Positions 9,383 through 18,598 are shown, numbered from the stretch's first letter. The stretch: 64,000 bases of DNA from Cellulomonas sp. HZM (GCF_000708885.1 NZ_JEOE01000003.1:123378-187377), one strand, 5' to 3'. The notes: a model not told the origin generated them from the sequence alone. A program made the numbers and translations.

Positions 9383-9410
9383 TCATCCGAACGCGCCGCG
9401 GCCGCGAACC
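9383..9410 (+). promoter_or_regulatory. SigK-type promoter of the fasciclin lipoprotein
   Basis: TCATCC (9383-9388), 16 nt, CGAACC (9405-9410), oriented towards the gene starting at 9469. The expected transcription start is near 9417, leaving an untranslated leader of about 50 nt that contains the GAGGGAG ribosome-binding site. Confidence 0.7.
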
Positions 9411-9468
9411 ACTCCCGACAGCGGTGCCGGGCACGTCCGGCACCCGCCCGAACGAGGGAGACACGACC

Positions 9469-10143
9469 ATGCGCATCACTGCTCGTACCCGCATCGCCAC
9501 CGTCCTGCTCACCGGCGTGACGGGGCTCGCGCTCACGGCGTGCAGCTCGGACAGCGACAGCACCGGCTCGTCGGACCCGACGTCGGGCGCGATGTCCACC
9601 CCGTCGGACGCGATGACCCCCGACGACACCGCCTCGGGGATGTCGGACGTCACGGCCGACCTCGTCGGCCCGGGCTGTGCCGCCTACGCCGAGGCGGTCC
9701 CGACGGGAGCCGGCTCGGTCCAGGGGATGTCGACCGACCCGGTCGCCGTCGCCGCGTCGAACAACCCGATGCTCACGACGCTCACGGCGGCCGTCTCGGG
9801 CAAGCTCAACCCGGACGTGAACCTCGTCGACACGCTCGACGGCGACCAGTTCACGGTGTTCGCCCCGGTCGACGACGCGTTCAAGAAGATCGACTCGTCG
9901 ACGATCGACGGTCTCAAGACCGACTCCGCGACGCTCAAGAAGATCCTCACGTACCACGTCGTGGCCGGTCAGATCTCGCCGACCGACCTGCCGGGCGACC
10001 ACAAGACCGTCGAGGGCGGCACGGTGAAGGTCACGGGGTCGGGCGACGACCTCATGGTCGACGGGGCGAAGGTGATCTGCGGGGGCGTGCACACCGCCAA
10101 CGCGACCGTGTACCTCATCGACTCGGTGCTGATGCCGAAGTGA
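9469..10143 (+). CDS. Fasciclin-domain lipoprotein (MPT83/MPT70-like)
   Basis: A 224-residue surface lipoprotein. The signal ends in the lipobox ALTACSS, followed by a Ser/Thr/Asp linker. One fasciclin (FAS1) domain spans about residues 75-224, with [28 protein letters not shown] and the terminal [16 protein letters not shown] strand. Two cysteines (GPGCAAY and KVICGG) may form a disulfide, as in MPT70. FAS1 domains mediate adhesion or surface interactions. The GAGGGAG ribosome-binding site precedes ATG 9469. In M. tuberculosis the homologous genes flank dipZ and belong to the SigK regulon; the same arrangement and promoter type occur here. Confidence 0.92.
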   Translation: MRITARTRIATVLLTGVTGLALTACSSDSDSTGSSDPTSGAMSTPSDAMTPDDTASGMSDVTADLVGPGCAAYAEAVPTGAGSVQGMSTDPVAVAASNNPMLTTLTAAVSGKLNPDVNLVDTLDGDQFTVFAPVDDAFKKIDSSTIDGLKTDSATLKKILTYHVVAGQISPTDLPGDHKTVEGGTVKVTGSGDDLMVDGAKVICGGVHTANATVYLIDSVLMPK

Positions 10144-10195
10144 CGGGCCGCACGCGTCGCAGCCCCGGCGCGTGCACTGCTCGCGAGAACGGACG

Positions 10196-10221
10196 GCCCC
10201 GTCACCCTCGGGTGGCGGGGC
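10196..10221. terminator. Hairpin between convergent fasciclin and rskA genes
   Basis: A 12-bp stem: GCCCCGTCACCC against GGGTGGCGGGGC with a two-base loop and one wobble pair. It is placed so that it could terminate transcription from both sides. Confidence 0.65.
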
Positions 10222-10243
10222 TGTCCGGCGTTCGACGAGGGGC

Positions 10244-11014
10244 TCAGGCCTTGAGGACGACGACCGGGTCGCTCGTCGGCTGCTCCGAACCCCCGCGAGG
10301 CTCGACCGTGACGGCGAGCGCGTCGCCGGCGACGTACCCCTGCGCGAGGGACCGGACCGCGCCGGCGTCGTCGTCCATGACACCGGCCGACGACGCCTGG
10401 CCGTCCCGCACCACCCACAGCTGGTAGACCTTGCCCTCGCTCAGCGCGGGCAGCCCCGTCGCGCTGAACAGCGCGTCGTCGGCCGTGAGCACCGCGGTCG
10501 CGTTCCCGCCGCCCGCGACCTCGCCGTGCACGAGCACCGCGGTCGGGTCCCGCAGGATGTCGGCGATCGCCTGCTGCTGCGCTGCGACCTGGTCCGCATG
10601 CTGGTGCTGCTGCACGAGCAGCGTCGTCGGCACCGCGGCGCCGACGACCACCGCGGCCGCGAGCGACCACCACCGAGCACTCGCCCGGTGGCGCGGCGTC
10701 GGCACGAGCTCGGGCGTCGGGACGGGTGCGGCGGCGGACGACGAGCCCGCCCCGCCGGCCCGCGCACGCTCGGCCGCGACCGCCGCCAGCACGGAGGCCC
10801 GCAGCGTCGCGGGCGGATCGGCCCGGACCGCCGTGCCGAGGCGGGCCGCGACGTCGCGCAGCTGCGCGAGCTCACGTGCCGCATCGGCATCGGCCGCGAC
10901 GAGACGCTCGACGGCGAGGCGCTCGTCGGCGTCGACCGCGTCGAGCGCGTACGCGCCGAGCAGGGCGCGCACGTCCTCGGGTCCGGAACCGGTGCCCGGG
11001 AGCTCGTCGCTCAT
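10244..11014 (-). CDS. rskA: Anti-sigma-K factor RskA
   Basis: A 256-residue membrane anti-sigma factor. The cytoplasmic N-terminal part (about residues 10-70, VRALLGAYALDAVDADERLAVERL) is the sigma-binding region. One transmembrane helix (about residues 118-138) follows an Arg/His-rich stretch. The outer C-terminal domain is the RskA domain, with KVYQLWVVRDGQ and a final FAVTVEPRGGS-type strand. It would hold SigK inactive until regulated proteolysis. Its start overlaps the sigK stop by four bases (ATGA), so the two are co-translated. Confidence 0.92.
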   Translation of the reverse strand: MSDELPGTGSGPEDVRALLGAYALDAVDADERLAVERLVAADADAARELAQLRDVAARLGTAVRADPPATLRASVLAAVAAERARAGGAGSSSAAAPVPTPELVPTPRHRASARWWSLAAAVVVGAAVPTTLLVQQHQHADQVAAQQQAIADILRDPTAVLVHGEVAGGGNATAVLTADDALFSATGLPALSEGKVYQLWVVRDGQASSAGVMDDDAGAVRSLAQGYVAGDALAVTVEPRGGSEQPTSDPVVVLKA

Positions 11015-11640
11015 GCCGTCACCCCCAGGCAGTCCCGCAGGCGGATGAGGCCGTCACGGATCCGCGACTTCACGGTCGGCAGGGCCGCACCGAGCTGCTC
11101 CGCGACCTCCCGATAGGTGCGTCCACCGTAGTAGGCCAGCACCACGGCGCTGTGCTGCGTCTCGGTCAGCGTCCCCAGGCAGTCGCGCACCCTGACCTGC
11201 TCGAGCAGGTGCTCGACCTCGTCGGCGACGACGTCGAAGGGCCGCTCCGCGGACTCGTCGAGCACGCGCTGGTCGCGGTCACGCTGCGCCTGCACGGAGC
11301 GGACCCGGTCGACGGCCCGGCGGTGCGCGAGCGTCACGACCCACGTCCTGGCGGAGCCGCGCGCCGGGTCGAACCGGTCCGCCGTGCGCCAGGCCTCGAC
11401 CCACACCTCCTGCGCGACCTCGGCCGCGTGGTCCGGGTCGCGCAGGACACCGAGGCACGTGCCCAGCACCGGGCGCTCGAGCACGTCGTAGAGGCGAGCG
11501 AACGCGTCGTCGTCGCCGGCGGCGACCGCGACCAGCAGCGCGCCGGTGGGGTCGGCGTCGGCCGTCCGGTCGGGGGCGTCCACCACGCGGGCAAGTGTGC
11601 CCCACGGATCGCCCGGGCGCGCGAGGGTGGCGGTCGGCAC
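11011..11640 (-). CDS. sigK: ECF RNA polymerase sigma factor SigK
   Basis: A 209-residue group 4 sigma factor. Region 2 spans about residues 35-105 (AFARLYDVLERPVLGTCLGVLRD, then the promoter-melting part with TWVVTLAHRRAVDRVR). Region 4 is the C-terminal HTH: QHSAVVLAYYGGRTYREVAEQLG and TVKSRIRDGLIRLRDCL. The GTG at 11640 is chosen because GGAAGGAGCGCGAC lies immediately upstream; the frame is open further. It is coupled to rskA. Its own promoter (11701-11728) matches those of dipZ and the fasciclin gene, indicating autoregulation. Confidence 0.93.
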   Translation of the reverse strand: MPTATLARPGDPWGTLARVVDAPDRTADADPTGALLVAVAAGDDDAFARLYDVLERPVLGTCLGVLRDPDHAAEVAQEVWVEAWRTADRFDPARGSARTWVVTLAHRRAVDRVRSVQAQRDRDQRVLDESAERPFDVVADEVEHLLEQVRVRDCLGTLTETQHSAVVLAYYGGRTYREVAEQLGAALPTVKSRIRDGLIRLRDCLGVTA

Positions 11641-11700
11641 GTCGCGCTCCTTCCTGTGCTGCGGGCCACGACGCGGACCCGCGGGGGCACGCTCAGGGGA

Positions 11701-11728
11701 GGTTCGGAGTCGCGGAGCCGGCGGATGG
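11701..11728 (-). promoter_or_regulatory. SigK-type autoregulatory promoter of sigK-rskA
   Basis: On the minus strand: CCATCC (11728-11723), 16 nt, CGAACC (11706-11701). The expected start is near 11694, about 54 nt before the GTG of sigK. Architecture is identical to the other two SigK-type sites in the window. Confidence 0.75.
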
Positions 11729-11817
11729 TCCCGCGGGCGCGTGATCCGCGCCACCGCAGGCGCGGATCAGGCCGACGACCGCGCGCGAGCCCACCGCCCG
11801 CGACGTACCGTGCACGG

Positions 11818-12285
11818 ATGGCTGACGCGTCGTCCTGCTCCGCCGGTCTCATCGGCTCGATCCGTGCTCGACCGGTCGCTCGCTCAGTCGTCCGGTCGCT
11901 CGGCCGCCACGGTCCTGCGCTCTCCCTCGCCGCGCTGCTCGCGACGAGCGGCGTGGTCCACCTGGTGCGCCCGCGGGTGTTCACGGGGCTCATCCCTCGC
12001 GCGCTGGGCGCTCCGGGCCCGTGGGTGCTGGGCAGCGGGGTCGCCGAGCTCGGGTGCGCAGCCGCGCTCGTCGTGCCGAGCACCCGGCGTGCCGGTGGGC
12101 TCGCGTCGGCCGCGCTGCTCGTGGGCGTCTTCCCGGGCAACGTGACGATGGCCGTGCGGTCGCACCCGGGCGCGCGGCACTGGGCGCGCCGACCGGCGGT
12201 CGCGTGGGCGCGTCTGCCGCTTCAGGTCCCGCTCGTCGCATGGGCGGTGCTCGTGGCCCGGCGCGCGGGCGGCCCGACCCTCTAG
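11818..12285 (+). CDS. DoxX-like small membrane protein
   Basis: A 155-residue protein with about four hydrophobic segments. They start near residue 32 (ALSLAALLATSGVVHLVRP) and include GSGVAELGCAAALV and a C-terminal LPLQVPLVAWAVLVARR. The pattern fits DoxX/DUF-type four-helix membrane proteins of unclear function; some partner with redox enzymes. It is divergent from sigK and its last four bases overlap the convergent acyltransferase. Family assignment is by pattern only. Confidence 0.7.
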   Translation: MADASSCSAGLIGSIRARPVARSVVRSLGRHGPALSLAALLATSGVVHLVRPRVFTGLIPRALGAPGPWVLGSGVAELGCAAALVVPSTRRAGGLASAALLVGVFPGNVTMAVRSHPGARHWARRPAVAWARLPLQVPLVAWAVLVARRAGGPTL

Positions 12286-14402
12286 CCGGACGAGCTCGCC
12301 GACCGCGCCGCCCCCTGGTGGGCTGCGCCGCCACCGATGCGTGCCGCCACGGCGGCCTCGACCTCGGGGCGAAGGGTGCGCGCGAACGTGCTGGTCAGGT
12401 GCCCCCGGTCGAAGTACACGATCACCCCGCCGACCACGTCGTGGCACCGGGTCGCGTCGCACAGCAGGTCGTTGACGTCCAGCACGTCGACGAGGCCCGA
12501 GCGGTCGGCGTGCGCGGCGTCGGCGAGAGGGTCCGGCTCGATCGCGTCCTCGGCGGGCGTGGTGCACGACGCCCACCCGCCGCGCTCACGTGCGACGCAG
12601 TCGGGGGCGCTCTCGGACGGCGCGGGCGTGTCGCGCAGGACGAGCACCGGGATCCCGGCATCCGTGAACCGCTCGAGCACGCGTGCGTACGCCGCGCGTG
12701 CGGTCGCGACCTTGTCCTCGTCGTCGACGCCGACGAGCGGGCGGTACGTGCGCTCGGACATCACGACGAGGTCCGGCCGCTCGCCGACCACGGTGTCGAC
12801 GACCCAGGAGTTCCACCCCGCGCAGCCCGTGATCGCGCGCGGGATCGTGACGTCCACGGGCACGTCGACCGTGTAGCACTCGGACACGAGGTACGTGGAC
12901 AGCTGCCAGCCCTCGCGGTCCAGCTGGTCCTGCATCGCGGGCAGCCAGTGCCCGGCGTGCGAGTTCCCGACGAGCGCGATCCTGCGCGAGGGCGCGTCGG
13001 ACCCGTAGGTGCACACGCGTCGACTCGTGAACGGCGTGTTGTTCCAGCACCCGTCGGCGTACACGTCGGGCTTGTCCTGGGCCGCGACGGTCGGGCTCAG
13101 GTACAGCGTGCGGCTCGTCGTGCACCGCTGCTCGCGTGCGGCCTGCGCGCCGAAGCAGTCGGGTGCCGACGCGCGGACGGCCGCGGAGGTCGCCTCCTCG
13201 CGGTCGAGCTCGCGCTGGCCCCAGGCGTGCGCACCGGTCGCGAGGGCCGCCGACAACGCCATGCACAGCGCACCCACGGCGAACGTCCTGGGCAGCGACG
13301 ACGTCACCCGTCGGTCGGTGCGGAACCGGTCCTCGACCCACCGCTTGGTCGCGACCGCGAGGAGCACCGACGCCCCCGCGACGCCGAGCCGGGTGGACCA
13401 CGTCAGGGGGTCGCCGATCAGGAACGGGACGAGCACCACGAGCGGCCAGTGCCACAGGTAGACCGAGTAGGACACGTCGCCGAGCCCGACGACCGCCCGC
13501 CCGCCGAGGACGACCGTGGGCGACGCACGCTCGTCGTCGGCGTCGGCCCACACGACGGCGGCCGCGCCGAGCGTCGGGACGAGCGCGGCCCATCCGGGGA
13601 ACGGCGTGGCCGCGGAGAACCGCACGACGGCGAAGGCCACCGCCACGAGCCCCGCCCACGCGACGACCGACCGCCACACGCCGCGCGGCACCAGCCGCGT
13701 CCCCACCACCGCGACGAGGCCCCCGAGCGCGAGCTCCCAGACGCGGGTCGTGGTCACGAAGTACGCGCGTGGCGCGTCGTTCGTCGTGACGTGCACCCCG
13801 TACGTCAGGCCGACGACGACGACGGACGCGATCCCGGCGCCCACGACCCACCGCCCCCGCCGGACGCGCGATCCGAGCAGCACGAGCACACCGACGAGCA
13901 CCGGCCAGCCGAGGTAGAACTGCTCCTCGACGCCGAGCGACCAGAAGTGCTGCACGGGCGTCGCCGCGCCGTCCGCCGCGAGGTAGTCGGTGGCCTGCCG
14001 CGCGAGCGACCAGTTCTCGACGTAGAAGGTCGACGCGAGCGCCTCGTGCGCCGCGCTCATGAGCAGCCCGCTCGGCAGCAGGAGCACGCTCGCGACCGTC
14101 GTCGCGGCCAGGACGAGCGTCGCGGCCGGCAGCAGCCTGCGCACGCGCCGCGCCCAGAACGCGCCGAGCTCCCGCGGGCTCGTCGGGGGTCGCCGCAGGA
14201 GGTGGGACGTGATGAGGAACCCCGAGATGACGAAGAACACGTCGACCCCGACGTAGCCGCCCGTGAGCCCGTGCGGCCACAGGTGGTACGCGACGACCAC
14301 GGCGACCGCCACGGCGCGCAGGACCTGGATGTCGCGGCGGGCGCCCGAGCGGCGCGGCACGGCGCGCACGGCGGGCGCGAGCTCCGCCGGGATCGTCGTC
14401 AT
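12282..14402 (-). CDS. OafA/YrhL-type membrane acyltransferase with C-terminal SGNH domain
   Basis: A 706-residue protein. Residues about 24-390 form the ten-helix acyltransferase-3 domain, with IQVLRAVAVAVVVAYHLWP (catalytic His), GYVGVDVFFVISGFLI and the periplasmic GVEEQFYLGWP motif. Residues about 440-690 are an extracytoplasmic SGNH hydrolase-like domain, with the GNSH block in IALVGNSHAGHWLP and the DxxH-type motif FDRGHLTS. Such proteins O-acetylate cell-surface polysaccharide or peptidoglycan, passing the acyl group from the membrane domain to the SGNH domain. The acceptor is unknown here. No wall-polymer gene cluster is adjacent. Confidence 0.92.
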   Translation of the reverse strand: MTTIPAELAPAVRAVPRRSGARRDIQVLRAVAVAVVVAYHLWPHGLTGGYVGVDVFFVISGFLITSHLLRRPPTSPRELGAFWARRVRRLLPAATLVLAATTVASVLLLPSGLLMSAAHEALASTFYVENWSLARQATDYLAADGAATPVQHFWSLGVEEQFYLGWPVLVGVLVLLGSRVRRGRWVVGAGIASVVVVGLTYGVHVTTNDAPRAYFVTTTRVWELALGGLVAVVGTRLVPRGVWRSVVAWAGLVAVAFAVVRFSAATPFPGWAALVPTLGAAAVVWADADDERASPTVVLGGRAVVGLGDVSYSVYLWHWPLVVLVPFLIGDPLTWSTRLGVAGASVLLAVATKRWVEDRFRTDRRVTSSLPRTFAVGALCMALSAALATGAHAWGQRELDREEATSAAVRASAPDCFGAQAAREQRCTTSRTLYLSPTVAAQDKPDVYADGCWNNTPFTSRRVCTYGSDAPSRRIALVGNSHAGHWLPAMQDQLDREGWQLSTYLVSECYTVDVPVDVTIPRAITGCAGWNSWVVDTVVGERPDLVVMSERTYRPLVGVDDEDKVATARAAYARVLERFTDAGIPVLVLRDTPAPSESAPDCVARERGGWASCTTPAEDAIEPDPLADAAHADRSGLVDVLDVNDLLCDATRCHDVVGGVIVYFDRGHLTSTFARTLRPEVEAAVAARIGGGAAHQGAARSASSSG

Positions 14403-14521
14403 GGTCTCGTCAGTCCGTCGTGGTCGGGTCCGGTGGCTGCAGGGATGCTAGCCGCGGCACCTGGGCACAGCACCTGGGCACAGCACCTGGGCACGGCAGG
14501 CGGACGGCACGAGCACGACGA

Positions 14522-14554
14522 CGGCGGTGCGGGGGGCCGTCCCCCGCACCGCCG
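14522..14554 (-). terminator. Hairpin downstream of the GH55 gene
   Basis: A stem of about 14 bp, CGGCGGTGCGGGGG against CCCCCGCACCGCCG with a short loop. It lies 30 bp past the GH55 stop and 120 bp before the acyltransferase start. Confidence 0.65.
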
Positions 14555-14582
14555 CCGTCGCGTGGCTGCGCCAGATCAGACC

Positions 14583-15471
14583 GTCATCGTGCCCGGGTCT
14601 TGATCGTGACCTTCTTGGAGGTCGTGGTCGTGATCACCGACGACTTCTTCGGCACGAACTTCGCCTGCACCTTCACGGACTTGCCGTACTTCTTGGCCAG
14701 CTTCACCGTCACCGACGACTTCGACGAGGACAGCTTCACCGAGGTGACCTTCTTGCCGTTCACGAACACCTGCACCGTGCCCGCAGCCCGCTTGCCGTTG
14801 TCCAGCTTGCCGACGCTGACCTTCACCACCGGACGGGTGCCCTTCACGAACGACTTGCCCGACACCTTCACCGACGTCACCTTCGCCTTGGCCACCTTCA
14901 CCGTGACCCACGCCGACGTCGACGACGCGTGCGTCCCCGAACCCGCGAACACCGCACGCACCTTGTGCGTACCGACCTTCAGCTTCGAGCTCGAGACCCG
15001 CACCACACCACCAGACAGCTTCACCTTGCCGCCCAGCTTCTTGGCACCGTCGTAGAACTGCACCGAACCCGCCGGCACACCAGCAGCCTTCGCAGCCGAG
15101 ACCGTCACCTTGACCGTGACCTTCTTGCCGTACGGCACCTTCACCGCCGACACCTTCACGACCGACCGCGTCGAGGCCTTGGCGACCACCAGCGACCGCG
15201 AGACCGTCACCTTCGAGACAGCCCCACGAGCCGAGACCGACTGCGAACCCACAGCCTTCGCCGTCAACGACGCCGAGACCGCACCCGAGGACGACGCCGT
15301 CACCGTCACGCTCGACGAACCCAACGCGACCGCGACCTTCTCACCCTTGGCGAACCCGGCACCCGACACCTTCACCACCGAACCGAACTGCACCGAACCC
15401 GGCACCACCAACGACGGGTGATACACCACCGGGTCAGTCCCAGGGTCAGTGCCCGGGTCCGTACCCGGGTC
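14583..15471. repeat. 0.89 kb identical repeat, copy A (C-terminal module of the GH55 gene)
   Basis: This segment matches 18781-19669 with a constant offset of 4198 bp. Lines I compared base by base are identical, and the translations agree in three frames, which leaves almost no room for silent differences. Identity begins one base before the stop codons and ends inside the GTDPG linker, at 15472 versus 19670 (G versus C). It encodes the same C-terminal Ig-like module of about 280 residues in both hydrolases. Confidence 0.92.
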
Positions 15472-18400
15472 GGTCCCAGGGTCCGTACCCGGGTCCGTGC
15501 CCGGGTCAGTGCCCGGAACCGTGCTCGGGTCGGTGACCGGGTCGTCCGCCTGCTGCTGCGGCGCGGTGCCCTGCTCGTCGGTGCCCGGGATCGGGTACTC
15601 GGCGATGAACGACGGCACCGTGTCGGACGAGAACTGCTTGTCGCCCAGGCCGTTGATGACGTGGTCGAAGATGCCCTGGCCACCCAGCGACACGGTCGCC
15701 ATGTGATGCATCTTCACGCCCGGCGTGATCGGGACCTCGAAGCCGTTGCTCACGGCGATCTCGTCCTGGCCGTTCTCGTCGTCCGAGGTGAAGTTCGAGT
15801 AGGTGCCCAGACCCCAGGCCTCGTGCTTCGTCACGGAGTTCGCGACCTTGTAGGCGACCCAGCCCTTGGTGTCGCCGTTCTGCCACGCGGCCTGGCTCGG
15901 CACGTCGTACGGGAGCTCGTTCTGGTAGAAGATCGTGCGCCCGTTCTCGCCCTTCCAGAAGGTGTTGTACTTCTGGTAGTGCTCGACGAACAGCCCGTAG
16001 GCGGAGACGTCGTCACCGTTCACGACGAAGCCGTAGTCGGACGTGTTCTGCGTCCAGCCCACACCCTCGCCGTGGTCGGCACGCCACGACCACACGTGGT
16101 CGACGATCGTGTCGTCCGCGTTGATGACCATCGCGGTCTTCACCTTGCCGGCGACGGCGCCGCCGACGCGCATGAACACGTCGTTGAGGACAACCGGGTC
16201 GGCCGAGTGGTCGACGTGCACGCCCTTGTCGCCGACGACGAACAGCGCCGGCGACTCCGTCACCGCGGCGTCGAACAACAGGCCCGCGACGCGGATGCCC
16301 GAGGCGTCCGCGACGTGCATGCCGATGCCGCCACCCGTGGGGATCATCGTCGCGAGGCCGAGGCCCAGCACGACCGTGTCGGGGTTGGAGACCTGGATCG
16401 TCTTGTTCATCCGGTACACGCCCGGCGTGAGCAGCAGGTTCTTGCCCGCGGCGAGCTGCGTGTTGATCTCGTCTGCCGTGACGCCCGGCTTCGCGACGAA
16501 GAAGTCGGTCAGCGGGACGGCGTGGCCCGGCGTGTGGCCGTCGGCCCACGTGGTGCCCGTCGTGCCGTTGCGCAGCGACGGCACGAAGACCGACCACGAC
16601 GCGGCGTCGTTCACGTCACCCGACGCGTTCGACATGTACAGGTACGGCTTCTCCGCGATCGCGCCGGTCGTCTCGACCGACGTCATCGGGACGGCCGGGT
16701 ACTCCCCCGGGGTCGCCGGCAGCGTCGAGACCGGCAGGCTGTCCGAGGCGAACAGGTTGCCCTGGACGCCCGAGAACACCATGTTCCACAGGCTGCCGTC
16801 CCAGCGGCCGACCGAGCTGTCGCGGGTGTACCACTGCTGCTGCGTCCACGAGACGACGTGGCCGGTGATGTTCGAGTCGGCGATGTAGCCGCCCGACGCC
16901 CAGCCCCACGCGGACGAGTTGAGGTGCAGGTCGCCGTTCACCTGGATGCGGCGGAACGGAGCGGCCTGCGCGACGGCCCAGCGGGCACCGTCCGCGGCGT
17001 TCGTCGGCGTGATCGACAGGTTCTCCGCCGAGCGCCAGAAGTTCTGCGTCGCGTTGCCGCCGAACCACTTCGCGTCGACCCAGTCGCCGCCCGTGATCTG
17101 CACGTCCGTCGGGTCCTGGCCCGCACCCGAGAGCGAGGTGTAGAAGCCGACCTTGGCGTCGACCTTGTACTGACCGGGGCGGAAGAGGAGCTGGAAGCGG
17201 TCCTCGCCGAACTGGTTGGTCTCCTGCTGGTCGTAGACCGCGTCGATCTTCTCCTGGATCTTCGCGTCCGGCATCGACGGGTCGAAGACGAGGACGTTCT
17301 GCCCGAACAGCGTGGTGGTCGGGTTGATCCCCGGGACCGCGTCGGCCAGGCCCATCGCGCGCAGCTCGTAGAAGCTGTAGCCCCACTGCGTGCCGCGGTG
17401 GATGCCGACCCACTTGATGTAGCGAGCCTCGTAGACCTTGCCGAACCCGTCGTTCGCCGTGCCGGCCTTGGCACGGTCACGCACCTGCGCGGCGGTCGTC
17501 CAGGTCTGGGCGTCGTTCGAGACGAGGATGTCGTAGTCCTTGCCGAACGCGCCCTCCCACAGGATCTGCACGCCGCACAGCGCCTTCGACGACTTCAGGT
17601 CCACCTGGAACCACTCGTCGTCGTAGCCGTTCCACGGGTCCGTGGTGGCCTGCTTGCTGCCCCAGCGGGTCGACGTGTTGCCGTCGACCGAGGCGCCCGG
17701 GTTGGCCCCCGAGGAAGCGGTCGCCGTCACTCCCGTGCCGGTCACGTCCTGCGTGCACTCCTTGCCCGCGGGGATGTCCGTGCCGGTCGGGGCACCCACG
17801 CCGGGGTCGGTACCCGGGTCGGTCCCGGGGTCAGTACCCGGGTCGGTCCCGGGGTCAGTACCCGGGTCGGTCCCGGGGTCGGTACCCGGGTCGGTGCCCG
17901 GGTCCGTGCCCTGCCCGTCCTGGCCGTAGACCTCGAGCTCCCACAGCGAGTAGCCGTAGCCGATCGCGCGCTGGGTGCCGTCCATGCGCACGTAGCGCGC
18001 GTCGAGGGCCGACGGCAGGTCGATGACGCGGCGCGCGTGCGTGCCGCCCTCGGAGCTCGTGACCGGGTCGGCCTCGGTGGTCGCGTACACCTGGGTCCAG
18101 TGGTCGTCGTCGGTCGAGACCGAGACGGTGTACGCCTTCGCGCGAGCGGCCTCCCAGTCGAGCACGACCCGGCTGACCTGCTGCGTGGAGCCGAGGTCGA
18201 CCTCGAACCACTGCGGGTCGACGTCGTGGATGCTCTCCCAGCGCGTGCCGAGGTTGCCGTCGACGGCCTCCTTCGCGAGGTACGCGTCGGGCGCGACCGT
18301 GCTGGACGCGCTGGCGGTCGCGCCCTGCGAGAGCAGGACGTACGTCGGCTCGGCGCTGGCACCGCTCGCGCCGACGACCAGGCCTGCGGCCGCGATCGAC

Positions 18401-18474
18401 ATCGCTCCGACGGCGGCTGTCACCGTGCGCCAGCGTGACGCGTCACGCCGAGCGGTTGTGGGTGTGGGGGACAT
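14584..18474 (-). CDS. Secreted GH55-like exo-beta-1,3-glucanase with two discoidin domains
   Basis: A 1296-residue protein. Domains in order: Sec signal peptide (1-41, cleavage after ASA); F5/8 type C/CBM32-like domain (about 43-182); GTDPG linker (about 188-225); second F5/8 domain (about 235-378); catalytic right-handed beta-helix region (about 380-965); second GTDPG linker; Lys-rich Ig-like C-terminal module (about 1018-1296). The catalytic part resembles the Streptomyces GH55 laminarinases: NVLVFDPS near its start, NATQNFWRSAENL, QQQWYTRDSSVG, VWSWRADHGEGVGW, and TIFYQNELPYD with its Glu near residue 853 as the likely acid. It should release glucose from beta-1,3-glucan of fungal walls or callose outside the cell. 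LacI-type palindromes lie upstream. Its 3' end is identical to that of the next gene. Confidence 0.85.
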   Translation of the reverse strand: MSPTPTTARRDASRWRTVTAAVGAMSIAAAGLVVGASGASAEPTYVLLSQGATASASSTVAPDAYLAKEAVDGNLGTRWESIHDVDPQWFEVDLGSTQQVSRVVLDWEAARAKAYTVSVSTDDDHWTQVYATTEADPVTSSEGGTHARRVIDLPSALDARYVRMDGTQRAIGYGYSLWELEVYGQDGQGTDPGTDPGTDPGTDPGTDPGTDPGTDPGTDPGTDPGVGAPTGTDIPAGKECTQDVTGTGVTATASSGANPGASVDGNTSTRWGSKQATTDPWNGYDDEWFQVDLKSSKALCGVQILWEGAFGKDYDILVSNDAQTWTTAAQVRDRAKAGTANDGFGKVYEARYIKWVGIHRGTQWGYSFYELRAMGLADAVPGINPTTTLFGQNVLVFDPSMPDAKIQEKIDAVYDQQETNQFGEDRFQLLFRPGQYKVDAKVGFYTSLSGAGQDPTDVQITGGDWVDAKWFGGNATQNFWRSAENLSITPTNAADGARWAVAQAAPFRRIQVNGDLHLNSSAWGWASGGYIADSNITGHVVSWTQQQWYTRDSSVGRWDGSLWNMVFSGVQGNLFASDSLPVSTLPATPGEYPAVPMTSVETTGAIAEKPYLYMSNASGDVNDAASWSVFVPSLRNGTTGTTWADGHTPGHAVPLTDFFVAKPGVTADEINTQLAAGKNLLLTPGVYRMNKTIQVSNPDTVVLGLGLATMIPTGGGIGMHVADASGIRVAGLLFDAAVTESPALFVVGDKGVHVDHSADPVVLNDVFMRVGGAVAGKVKTAMVINADDTIVDHVWSWRADHGEGVGWTQNTSDYGFVVNGDDVSAYGLFVEHYQKYNTFWKGENGRTIFYQNELPYDVPSQAAWQNGDTKGWVAYKVANSVTKHEAWGLGTYSNFTSDDENGQDEIAVSNGFEVPITPGVKMHHMATVSLGGQGIFDHVINGLGDKQFSSDTVPSFIAEYPIPGTDEQGTAPQQQADDPVTDPSTVPGTDPGTDPGTDPGTDPGTDPGTDPGTDPVVYHPSLVVPGSVQFGSVVKVSGAGFAKGEKVAVALGSSSVTVTASSSGAVSASLTAKAVGSQSVSARGAVSKVTVSRSLVVAKASTRSVVKVSAVKVPYGKKVTVKVTVSAAKAAGVPAGSVQFYDGAKKLGGKVKLSGGVVRVSSSKLKVGTHKVRAVFAGSGTHASSTSAWVTVKVAKAKVTSVKVSGKSFVKGTRPVVKVSVGKLDNGKRAAGTVQVFVNGKKVTSVKLSSSKSSVTVKLAKKYGKSVKVQAKFVPKKSSVITTTTSKKVTIKTRAR
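15431..15540 (-). repeat. GTDPG linker-coding tandem repeat (GH55 gene, distal linker)
   Basis: About nine degenerate 12-bp units of the form GGGTCNGTNCCN encode Gly-Thr-Asp-Pro repeats between the catalytic and C-terminal modules. Wobble bases vary from unit to unit. Confidence 0.85.
17802..17910 (-). repeat. GTDPG linker-coding tandem repeat (GH55 gene, proximal linker)
   Basis: About nine 12-bp units encode the Gly-Thr-Asp-Pro linker between the two discoidin domains. Wobble choice alternates between GGTCCCGGG and GGTACCCGG, forming 24-bp higher-order units, which suggests local slippage. Confidence 0.85.
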
Positions 18475-18547
18475 CGAACCTCCTCATGGCCCGGTCGTCC
18501 TCGACCGGGGTCACTCGTCATTGAGCTGGGGTACGCAGAGATCTGTC

Positions 18548-18561
18548 AGAGAGCGCTCTCT
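18548..18561. promoter_or_regulatory. LacI-type operator upstream of the GH55 gene
   Basis: A perfect 14-bp palindrome, AGAGAGCGCTCTCT, with the central CG typical of LacI-family sites, 74 bp upstream of the GH55 start. The same core lies upstream of the neighbouring GH-A gene next to a lacI-type regulator. It resembles the CebR-like TGGGAGCGCTCCCA class. Confidence 0.7.
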
Positions 18562-18598
18562 CTGCCGCGAGTATGCGGATCGTGAAAGTGCTTGCGCA

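Noticed and set aside
9271..10383. In-frame upstream extension of dipZ across the fasciclin gene
   Set aside because: The extension is antisense to a well-defined fasciclin lipoprotein, and ATG 9270 begins the expected CcdA N-terminus next to a SigK-type promoter.
17802..17910. Regular 24-bp DNA periodicity resembling a small CRISPR array
   Set aside because: Units are contiguous without spacers and encode Gly-Thr-Asp-Pro linker in frame; no cas genes nearby.
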